Source: an uncultured Eubacterium sp. (GTDB taxonomy: Bacteria > Bacillota > Clostridia > Lachnospirales > Lachnospiraceae). Taken from it: a stretch of DNA of 64,000 nt. Below the pieces are notes generated by a model. That model searched no databases and had not been told where the DNA came from. It saw nothing but the letters and a program-made list of their open reading frames with translations. A program made the position numbers and the translations under genes. This document shows, one piece after another, positions 18,221 through 25,824 of this stretch (its first letter is position 1; each line of letters begins with the position of its first letter). The DNA lies in contig CAMUHY010000001.1 in the NCBI GenBank assembly GCA_947088865.1, forward strand, positions 372,001 through 436,000. The letters run 5' to 3'.

Positions 18221-19462
18221 CTAATCTGGTATAACCACTGTATAATCCCATGTTCCTGCACAATGTCCCCAAACATATCTTGAAGGATAATTTGTATCTC
18301 CATCTGCTATCCTGATATAAGTACTACAATATCCATTAGAATATGTAAACTGTGAATATCCTAATGCTAATACTCCATGATTACCATATCTTTTATGACC
18401 ATGTAAACTTAAATGACAAGGTCTATTATTATCCAACTCTTCGGCAACATGTATTCCATTATTTGTGCCATAGTATAAATATGCACTACAACTTAATCCC
18501 CTATCATAAAAATAAAGTCTATATGCATCTGCTATTTTATGATAATCTGTTCCTTCCTCATCTGTTTCCATATTATTGTGCATTTCCCAAAATACATCAT
18601 TCCATGAACAATTTAAAAATAAATCACCATATTTAGAAGGGTCTCTAAGATACCAATATTTACATAAATTCGTTGCGGCTGTTGGCGAACATACATTACC
18701 ATTACTAAAGTCATCCATAACATTATAATATATAAATCCACCATCAACCATATAATATTTACTATTTTGATATCCACTTTCATAATTATTAGGATTGGTT
18801 ATAAATTCTTCCTTATTATCTGGCGGATTGCTTCCTCTAGTACTCATATCCAGATACATCTCCCACATATCTGAATAATCCTGTTCCTGTGTTTCTTCCT
18901 CTTCTCGACAAACTTCTTCCATCTCAACAATATCACTTGTAGTTATATCATATATTTTAGAATCATTATTATCAACTTTACATTCCACAGCATAATTCAT
19001 ATCACCCATATAATATAACTTACAATTTTTACTGCTTAAGTCTGCCTGTTCCATATCATTGACTTTTTCTACTACATGCTCAATAGATACATTTAAAAAA
19101 GACTCGCCCTCCTCAGCAAATTCAATAATTGGATACATACTTGTATTTGCCCCTGTTATTACATAACCACAATCGTTATTATCCTTATCTTTTATACCAA
19201 AATAATAGCATTCTAACCGATTCTTATCATCAAATATTGCCTTTCTTACACCAATTTTTACACCTGTATTCCATAACGATTCTTCATTTGTACTCATTAC
19301 ATTTTTAATATGTGTAGTAGCTGCTTGTTCAGCTTCTTCTATTGAAATAATACGCACATTATTTCCTGTCGCCTCATCTTGTGCCGCAAAAACTGCACTC
19401 GAATTTACCAAAAACAAAACTACTGTCATTACACATGCTATTGTTCTTTTGATTTTTTTCAT
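18221..19462 (-). CDS. Secreted papain-like (C39/streptopain-type) cysteine peptidase, probable
   Basis: 413 residues from the ATG at 19462 (GGGGG 5 bases upstream). Signal peptide MKKIKRTIACVMTVVLFLVNSSAVFA. Residues about 30-200 look like a propeptide, including a PepSY-like Tyr/Gly-rich part. The C-terminal half carries GNVCSPTAATNLCKYW (nucleophile Cys), then HGVLALGY (His) and ADGD (possible Asp), the order of papain-like C39_2/C10 enzymes. Substrate unknown. It is followed at 10 bases by the first of three small membrane proteins. Streptopain-type proteases often travel with a dedicated inhibitor gene, which makes these neighbours candidates; this is inference. Confidence 0.7.
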   Translation of the reverse strand: MKKIKRTIACVMTVVLFLVNSSAVFAAQDEATGNNVRIISIEEAEQAATTHIKNVMSTNEESLWNTGVKIGVRKAIFDDKNRLECYYFGIKDKDNNDCGYVITGANTSMYPIIEFAEEGESFLNVSIEHVVEKVNDMEQADLSSKNCKLYYMGDMNYAVECKVDNNDSKIYDITTSDIVEMEEVCREEEETQEQDYSDMWEMYLDMSTRGSNPPDNKEEFITNPNNYESGYQNSKYYMVDGGFIYYNVMDDFSNGNVCSPTAATNLCKYWYLRDPSKYGDLFLNCSWNDVFWEMHNNMETDEEGTDYHKIADAYRLYFYDRGLSCSAYLYYGTNNGIHVAEELDNNRPCHLSLHGHKRYGNHGVLALGYSQFTYSNGYCSTYIRIADGDTNYPSRYVWGHCAGTWDYTVVIPD

Positions 19463-19623
19463 AAATGCCCCCATTTCTGTGTTGTATCTTACTTGCAATA
19501 AACTATTTACATCTTCTTTCTTTATTGCTTCACTAAAACACATTCACTTAAACTGTACAATCCCCATTTGTTACTCTTTAACACACTTTATATTCATTAT
19601 ATTAATTTTTCTGCCCCCTCCTT

Positions 19624-20076
19624 TCAAATCAAACGCACCTGCAATCGTTCCCTTATAAAATCAATCAATCTTTCTGTTTCAGCCTTATAAAATTTATTTT
19701 CATTAACAGTGATACAATTATCATCAACAATCGTAATAATGTATAATTCCCCTTCCATTATAAATTGTATATGATACAGTCATTCTGTTAATGGCTTATG
19801 AAAAAAATCTCTTGTCCATTCTAAATTTTTAAGTTTTTCAAACAGTTCTTCTTTTTCTTTATCAAGTACTTTAACCGAATTTCCATTATTGCCATCTATT
19901 ATATAGACATTTTCATATGCTTGACTTGGTTTTCTAAGAAACGCTGTATCTAATTTTGTTGAAATTATCATTAATGCTCCAACTGCTGCTATTGCTATCA
20001 TTACAGCAAAAATAATGATATATTTTTTCTTTTTCATAAATTTTGCCCGTTTCATATAAATAAATTTATAGTACAA
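19624..20076 (-). pseudogene. Broken fourth paralogue of the tandem membrane proteins (in-frame TGA)
   Basis: The first 98 codons encode a membrane helix and an outer domain start (ENVYIIDGNNGNSVKVLDKEKEELFEKLKNL, given here as the region near residues 55-85). A TGA stops the frame at 19782-19780. Beyond it the same frame runs another 51 codons (LYHIQFIMEGELYIITIVDD, then LIDFIRERL) to a TGA at 19624. The pattern matches the layout of the three paralogues downstream at low similarity. The simplest reading is a nonsense mutation. Confidence 0.6.
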
Positions 20077-20399
20077 TTATATTTTTAATCGAATTTATAT
20101 CTATTTTATATTTATAAGTATAATAATATATAAAACTTATAACTATTATAATATAACTAATCTAAAATATTTATATTACTAGTAAATTATATCATTATAC
20201 TTTAATCAATGTCAATTTTATTCTTTCCATATAAATCTAAATAAATGACGATTTCTTCATTTTTCTTATATCACTATAATTTGCCTTATCTATAAAATTC
20301 TTTTATGTTATTCTTGTAAACCATATTTTTCTTTGCTATAATCGGGAAAGTTGTAGGTTATAATGAAAATAGCAGATAATACAAAAATGGAGGATTCGT
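20077..20399. other. AT-rich intergenic region with the asnB promoter
   Basis: 323 bases between divergent units. Apart from the asnB promoter near its right end it is very AT-rich, and no further gene or structured RNA is visible. Confidence 0.6.
20314..20342 (+). promoter_or_regulatory. Promoter of asnB
   Basis: TTGTAA and TATAAT are separated by 17 bases, about 58 bases before the asnB start codon. Confidence 0.75.
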
Positions 20400-22259
20400 A
20401 TGTGTGGATTTGCAGGATTTACGGGTTATTTAGAGAATGGCAGCGAGGTTCTTACGAACATGATGGATAAAATTGTTCATAGAGGTCCTGACAGCGCTGG
20501 TCAATATATTGATGAAAAGATATCTATGGGATTTCGACGTTTAAGTATTATTGATTTAGATAATGGCAGTCAGCCAATGTTTAATGAAGATAAAACAATT
20601 GTAATTACTTTTAATGGTGAAATTTATAATCATCAGGAATTAAGACAGGAATTGATTGAAAAAGGACATGTATTTGCCAACAATGCAGACACTGAAGTTC
20701 TTATACATGCCTATGAGGAATATGGTGAGGATATGCTGTGCAAACTTCGCGGAATGTTTGCATTTGTTATATGGGACAGCGTAAAAGAAACTGTTTTTGC
20801 CGCCAGAGATTTTTTTGGAATTAAACCATTTTATTATACCATAGCCAATGGACATTTTATATATGCATCTGAAATCAAAAGTATTCTTGAACACCCTGCT
20901 TATAAAAAAGAAGTAAATCTTGTCGCTTTAGAAAATTATCTTACCTTTCAATATTCTGTACTTGAGGAAACTTTTTTCAAGGGAATCTACAAACTGATGC
21001 CTTCTTTTTGCTTGACTTACCATGATGGCAAATTAAATATTAAACGATACTGGGAACCAACATTTGATATGGACGAGTCTAAAGACCTTGATTGTTGGGT
21101 TGACGAGATTGACAACGCTATGCTTGATTCCGTAGAACACCATAAAATAAGCGATGTAGAAGTAGGTTCCTTTCTTTCAAGCGGCGTGGACTCTAGCTAT
21201 GTAGCTGCCGTTTTTAATGGAGACAAAACATTTACTGTTGGTTTTGACTATGACAAATATAATGAAATCAGCTATGCAAAATCACTCTCCGATAAAATCA
21301 AAATTGACAATTACAGCAAACTGGTTTCAAGTGAAGAATATTGGAACGCCATCCCTAAAATTTTATATCATATGGATGAACCCCTTGCTGACCCTGCCGC
21401 TATTGCATTATATTTTGTAAGTCAAACAGCCGCCGACCATGTTAAAGTTGCCTTGTCTGGCGAAGGCGCAGATGAATTTTTTGGAGGATACAACATATAC
21501 CACGAACCGCACGATTTAGCTTCTTTTCAAAAATTACCTTCTGTTTTGCGCAAAGCATTGGCAAAGTTTGCAGAAATTCTGCCGTTTAAATTTAAAGGAA
21601 AAAACTTTTTAATTCGTGCCAGCAAACCGGTTGAGGAACGATTTATTGGCAACGCATTTATGTTTAATGAAAAAGAACGCGCCAAACTATTAAAAAATCC
21701 GACTGGTAAATATCATCACACAGAGCTTACAAAACCTTATTATGATAAAGTAAAAAATCAAGATGATGTCACAAAAATGCAATATATTGATATCAATTTT
21801 TGGCTGATTGGCGATATTCTTCTAAAGGCAGATAAAATGAGTATGGCACACTCTTTGGAAGTGCGTGTACCTTTCTTGGATAAAAAAGTATTTGAAGTGG
21901 CAAGGCATATACCTACCAAGTACAAAGTGAATAAACAAAATACAAAATATGCTATGCGAATGGCAGCACACCGCCATCTTCCAGATATGGTTGCAGAAAA
22001 GAAAAAATTAGGATTTCCTGTTCCAATTCGTATTTGGATTAAAGATGAAAAATATTATAATATGATTAAAAAGGCATTTACAAGCGAAGCTGCCAGCACA
22101 TTTTTTAATACCAATGTGCTTATGAACTATCTAAACGACCACAAAGAAGGAAAAGCAGATAATTCAAGAAAAATATGGACTGTGTATATGTTTCTTGTAT
22201 GGTATAATAACTTTTTTGGCAATGGGTATAATGGTAAAACAGCAGATTCTTCATCTTAA
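20400..22259 (+). CDS. asnB: Asparagine synthetase (glutamine-hydrolysing)
   Basis: 619 residues. Cys2 (MCGFAGFTG) is the glutaminase nucleophile, so glutamine serves as nitrogen donor. The N-terminal class II amidotransferase domain includes RGPDSAGQYID and RLSIIDLDNGSQPM. The synthetase domain has the pyrophosphate loop SSGVDSS and the motif ALSGEGADEFFGGYN. It makes asparagine from aspartate and ATP. GGAGG lies 7 bases upstream. It is a monocistronic plus-strand unit with its own promoter and terminator in a minus-strand neighbourhood. Confidence 0.96.
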   Translation: MCGFAGFTGYLENGSEVLTNMMDKIVHRGPDSAGQYIDEKISMGFRRLSIIDLDNGSQPMFNEDKTIVITFNGEIYNHQELRQELIEKGHVFANNADTEVLIHAYEEYGEDMLCKLRGMFAFVIWDSVKETVFAARDFFGIKPFYYTIANGHFIYASEIKSILEHPAYKKEVNLVALENYLTFQYSVLEETFFKGIYKLMPSFCLTYHDGKLNIKRYWEPTFDMDESKDLDCWVDEIDNAMLDSVEHHKISDVEVGSFLSSGVDSSYVAAVFNGDKTFTVGFDYDKYNEISYAKSLSDKIKIDNYSKLVSSEEYWNAIPKILYHMDEPLADPAAIALYFVSQTAADHVKVALSGEGADEFFGGYNIYHEPHDLASFQKLPSVLRKALAKFAEILPFKFKGKNFLIRASKPVEERFIGNAFMFNEKERAKLLKNPTGKYHHTELTKPYYDKVKNQDDVTKMQYIDINFWLIGDILLKADKMSMAHSLEVRVPFLDKKVFEVARHIPTKYKVNKQNTKYAMRMAAHRHLPDMVAEKKKLGFPVPIRIWIKDEKYYNMIKKAFTSEAASTFFNTNVLMNYLNDHKEGKADNSRKIWTVYMFLVWYNNFFGNGYNGKTADSSS

Positions 22260-22304
22260 ATAATGGATAATAACTTAACTAATTATATCTGGACTAAATA
22301 TAAC

Positions 22305-22347
22305 CAAGCGGGTATTTGCAATTCGTTTCACTTCTTGCTCATAATCT
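22305..22347 (+). repeat. Interspersed element B, degenerate copy
   Basis: CAAGCGGGTATTTGCAATTC then TTGCTCATAATCTTAT matches the first half of the copy at 57891, with several substitutions that break the AGCGGAT/ATCCGCT stem. It looks like an old copy. Confidence 0.5.
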
Positions 22348-22428
22348 TATAACAACTAATTTTTAACTTTATCTATAAATTATCTATGTAAAAAATTTTT
22401 TACACTTTAATAAAATATATAATTTTTA

Positions 22429-22476
22429 AAGCCCCTTTAGATGGATTTTATACTATAAGTACCATATTAGGGGCTT
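22429..22476 (+). terminator. Terminator of asnB
   Basis: AAGCCCCT and AGGGGCTT form an 8-bp stem with a long AT-rich loop, followed by ATTTTCC. The distance from the asnB stop is about 170 bases. Confidence 0.6.
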
Positions 22477-22824
22477 ATTTTCCTTCATTCAATAACACAA
22501 AATTATAAATAACATCTATAATAAAATTTACCTTTGTTAAAATTTTTATTACTTTTTATTTTACATTTAAATTCAAAAACCTTAGACAATATTAAAACCA
22601 AAAGTCAAGTAGATATTCACAATCCATTTTACCACTTGCTTATAACCCTATTTCTACTTTGTAGCATTTTTTTACAGATAATTCTAACTTCTTCCTGAGC
22701 TTTTAATAAATACTTGCATCATTTTTTTAACATCAATAATTTTGACAAAATTCTACAAAAGTAATACAATAAGACATAAAAAATAAAACTTTTTAAGATT
22801 AGCAAAAAATAAATAGCTATTTAA

Positions 22825-23028
22825 AAATGCAAAATGTGTGATGGTAATCTCAAAATCAATGAACAAAACATTGTTGATGGATTTCCTGAAGAGAAGCCTA
22901 TTGGAGCTTATGTTGATGCAAATATGGAATTGAATATGTTGATGCCTTCACAACTTCAAAAAAACACTTACTGCCATCGTACCTCTTTTGAAAGTATTTT
23001 TAAAGATAATAACTTTATTTTAGTATAG
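22825..23028 (+). pseudogene. Remnant of a zinc-ribbon (MKCKMCGG-type) protein gene
   Basis: Reading across frames gives KCKMCDGNLKINEQ, then FPEE, then (frame shifted by two bases, with one TGA) EAYWSLC-stop-CKYGIEYVDAFTTSKKT, then back in the first frame CHRTSFESIFKDNNF. The order matches a protein type I recall from Lachnospiraceae: an N-terminal CxxC zinc ribbon followed by FPEE..AYW.L.LCKYGIEYV and CHR.SF.S. The start ATG, the second CxxC and much of the middle are missing. Two frameshifts, one stop and deletions show it is dead. The 64-codon open frame at 22834 is only part of it. Confidence 0.6.
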
Positions 23029-23110
23029 GCATAATTGTAGACAAATGAAAGATTATTTACTTTATTATTAATAATTTATTTTAACTAAATATAAAAGGAG
23101 TATTCTTAAA

Positions 23111-24397
23111 ATGAGCAAAAATGATTCTAAAAAGACCTGCTTTTTATTTGGTGCAGGTACAGAAGTAGATTTTAATCTTTGTAATGGCATAGATTTTGCT
23201 AAAAATGTAGTTGGATTAAAAAATGACATAATGAATACCAGTGTAAAAAATTTTTACATGGATATGGTAAAACAATTAGATGATGAAAAGAAAAAATGGT
23301 ATCCTTCTCCACAAAATTGTCATTTAAAATTTCCCGAGAAAGTATTGCTAAAATCATCAATTAAAAAGCAATTTTTAGAAGACTTTATATATAGTGACTT
23401 TACCACACAAGAAAAGTTTAATAGTAAAGTGGAACAAGAATTACAAAAACATATTATAAAAAAAAGAAGTAAAAAACAACTTAAAAAAAGTGGTTATGAA
23501 CTAATTGAAAAATATACAAGTTATATGGGATTAATTGATGAAAAATTTCATACTATTATTTGTCCTTTGGCTCTTGGTCCACATAAATTTTGGGATGTTA
23601 TTTTCTGTTATACAAGAGCATATTTGTCGCTTGTAAGTAAGATATATTCTGAAAATGAATATTATCAATCCACATTAACAAATGAATATTATACAACCAT
23701 CCTTAATAATCCACAAGAAGTACTAAAAAAATTCAAAACATTCTGTCAAAAAAATAAAGATACTAACAGCTATTACAAAGCATTAAAAAACTATAAAGAC
23801 AAAATAGGAAGTAATAATATTACTGTTATTACCACCAATTATACACCTTTATGTTCTGAAATTGCTGAAATAAATGATGACAATATTGCTTATATACATG
23901 GAAGAATAGGTTGGTTTGAATCACCTTATGAATTAAAAATTTACAGTATAATAGAAAAAAATCTTAAAAACAATCAATCTCAAATATTACCCAACAATGA
24001 CATTTATTTTCCTTACATATTCATACAAAGTGGAATAAAACCAGTAATTGATAAAACACAAATAGAAGAATATTCTAAAATGTTAAAATTTTTAAAGAAT
24101 GCTAATCGACTTATTATCTTAGGGTATAAAATTAATTGTGACGATAATCATATAAATACAATTTTAAAGTCATATATAGAAGATAATGAAAATCTAAAAG
24201 AAACTATTTATATAAAATATAAAGAAAAAAATGATAATAAAAATGAAGAAGCAAGCAAAAAAGAAATACTTTCACTATTTAGATTAACTTCCGAAAAATG
24301 TCCCAATTTTAAAGTAGTAACAATTGATGGTAGTAAAAGCAAAGAAGAAAATTTACAAATATTTACAAATATTTTATATGAAAATAGTATTTCCTAA
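23111..24397 (+). CDS. SIR2-like domain protein, candidate NAD-consuming defence effector
   Basis: 428 residues, Lys/Asn-rich and more AT-rich than its neighbours. Sirtuin-fold motifs appear in order: FLFGAGTEVDF (residues 11-21, NAD-binding GAG), VITTNYTPLCSEI (about 238-250, with the Asn of TNY), YIHGRIGWF (about 261-269, catalytic His) and RLIILGYKINCDD (about 333-345). This is the layout of SIR2_2/DSR-like proteins that deplete NAD+ during phage infection, rather than of deacetylase sirtuins with a zinc ribbon. No partner such as HerA or an Argonaute is adjacent, so it may act alone. AAAGGAG lies 8 bases upstream. A decayed gene lies before it, suggesting an accessory spot. Confidence 0.7.
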   Translation: MSKNDSKKTCFLFGAGTEVDFNLCNGIDFAKNVVGLKNDIMNTSVKNFYMDMVKQLDDEKKKWYPSPQNCHLKFPEKVLLKSSIKKQFLEDFIYSDFTTQEKFNSKVEQELQKHIIKKRSKKQLKKSGYELIEKYTSYMGLIDEKFHTIICPLALGPHKFWDVIFCYTRAYLSLVSKIYSENEYYQSTLTNEYYTTILNNPQEVLKKFKTFCQKNKDTNSYYKALKNYKDKIGSNNITVITTNYTPLCSEIAEINDDNIAYIHGRIGWFESPYELKIYSIIEKNLKNNQSQILPNNDIYFPYIFIQSGIKPVIDKTQIEEYSKMLKFLKNANRLIILGYKINCDDNHINTILKSYIEDNENLKETIYIKYKEKNDNKNEEASKKEILSLFRLTSEKCPNFKVVTIDGSKSKEENLQIFTNILYENSIS

Positions 24398-24477
24398 TTC
24401 CAATATAACAATAAAAATTATACTTTAATAATTAATAACAGAAACATTATAACACAATCAAAAAAACATTTATAAAT

Positions 24478-24523
24478 AAAGCTGCCAAGACTGAAAATAC
24501 CATCTTTTCAATCTTAACAGCTT
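24478..24523 (+). terminator. Terminator of the SIR2-like gene
   Basis: AAAGCTG-CCAAGA-CTGAAAA pairs with TTTTCAA-TCTTAA-CAGCTTT around a short loop, followed by TTATTTTTTT. Confidence 0.8.
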
Positions 24524-24636
24524 TTTATTTTTTTATCTTATCAATTATATTATCAATTTAAATATTTTTATATAAAAAATTATTTTTACTCTATTGATAA
24601 TAATACATTTTTTACATTTAATAAATATTATTTACA

Positions 24637-25665
24637 TCACTCTATCTTTTTTCCTGCAAGCACTTCCATATAATCCTTATAATTTTCCTGCAATAGCTTT
24701 GGGGTATCAAGACCATACGGACAATTGGATGCACATTTTCCACATTTAAAACACTTTTCAATTTTGCGCATTTTTTCCTGAACTTCCGGTGTAAGCTGCA
24801 ATTCAGAAGGCGAACGCCTCAAGAGCAGCGACATTCTAGCACAGTTATTAATTTCTATGCCTACGGGACATGATGGAACACAGTAACCACAGCCTCTGCA
24901 AAAATTTCCTGCAAGCTGCTTTTTATCCTTATCAATAATCATTTTTATATCATCCGTCATCACTGGCGGATTATCAATATAATCAATAAATTCATCAAGT
25001 TCCGATTCTCTTTGAACGCCCCATATTGGAAGTACATGCTCATAATCTGCCAAATAGGCATAGGCAGCTTTGGAATTTGTAATTAATCCGCCTGAAAGAG
25101 CTTTCATTGCTATAAATCCCATATTCTTCTCTTTGCAAGCCGTCGCAAGTTCCTGCTCTTTTTTATTTGCCAGATAGCTAAAAGGAAATTGTAAGGTTTC
25201 ATATAATCCCGACTCAACCGCTTCAAAAGCGACGCTTAGTCTATGGTTTGTAATTCCAATATGCCTTATCTTTCCCTGTGCTTTCGCTTCTAGCATAGCC
25301 TCATAAAGTCCTGTTTTATCATCAGGTTTTGGACAAAAGGATGGGTTGTGAAACTGATATATATCAATATAATCTGTTTTTAAATTGTGTAAACTAACCT
25401 CTAAATCTTTCCAAAATGCATCCGCATTTTGGGCGGCTGTCTTGGTTGCAATATAAATTTTATCTCTTATATCGCTCAGTGCATACCCTATTTTTTCCTC
25501 ACTGTCCGTATAAAATCGCGCTGTATCAAAAAATGTGATGCCTGCTTTATACGCTTTTATTAACAGCTTTTTTGCCTCTTCCTTACTTATTCTTTGTATT
25601 GGCAAAGCTCCAAAGCCATTTTTATTTACAGTGATTTGTGTACTTCCTAATGTTACTGTAACCAT
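24637..25665 (-). CDS. Aldo/keto reductase with C-terminal 4Fe-4S ferredoxin domain
   Basis: 342 residues. The AKR barrel carries Asp and Tyr of FFDTARFYTDSEEK, Lys of IYIATKTA and the QFHNP segment. The C-terminus has two ferredoxin-type clusters, CRGCGYCVPSCPVG and CFKCGKCASNCPYG, so electrons probably pass through Fe-S centres as well as, or instead of, NADPH. This fused family is common in anaerobes; its physiological substrate is unknown. It is separated from purL by a strong terminator and looks monocistronic. Confidence 0.88.
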   Translation of the reverse strand: MVTVTLGSTQITVNKNGFGALPIQRISKEEAKKLLIKAYKAGITFFDTARFYTDSEEKIGYALSDIRDKIYIATKTAAQNADAFWKDLEVSLHNLKTDYIDIYQFHNPSFCPKPDDKTGLYEAMLEAKAQGKIRHIGITNHRLSVAFEAVESGLYETLQFPFSYLANKKEQELATACKEKNMGFIAMKALSGGLITNSKAAYAYLADYEHVLPIWGVQRESELDEFIDYIDNPPVMTDDIKMIIDKDKKQLAGNFCRGCGYCVPSCPVGIEINNCARMSLLLRRSPSELQLTPEVQEKMRKIEKCFKCGKCASNCPYGLDTPKLLQENYKDYMEVLAGKKIE

Positions 25666-25712
25666 ATAAATCCTTTCATTTATTCAATAACTATAAAATC
25701 TATTATTAATAT

Positions 25713-25755
25713 AAAGGTCAAATATCACATTGCAAATAATGTATATTTGACCTTT
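25713..25755 (-). terminator. Terminator of purL
   Basis: A 13-bp perfect stem AAAGGTCAAATAT/ATATTTGACCTTT with a 17-base loop lies about 70 bases past the purL stop codon. Confidence 0.75.
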
Positions 25756-25824
25756 ACAACAATCGCCAAATCTGTAAACATAACGACTTGGCTCGTTGCT
25801 CACAGGAATAAATTTTACATTTAC

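Larger units (their letters stand above)
22260..22824. other. Gene-free AT-rich region after asnB
   Basis: Holds a degenerate element B copy (22305-22347) and the asnB terminator (22429-22476). The remaining stretch up to the decayed zinc-ribbon gene has no supportable coding sequence. Confidence 0.6.

Noticed and set aside
19780-19782. TGA read as selenocysteine
   Set aside because: No redox motif or Sec insertion structure is visible around it, and the protein type is not a known selenoprotein; nonsense mutation is simpler.
20077-20399. T-box leader upstream of asnB
   Set aside because: The region is AT-rich without a T-box consensus or specifier stem; only a promoter is clear.
22834-23028. 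64-codon open frame as a real small gene
   Set aside because: No ribosome site, and the flanking frames complete the motifs of a longer protein type; it is part of a pseudogene.
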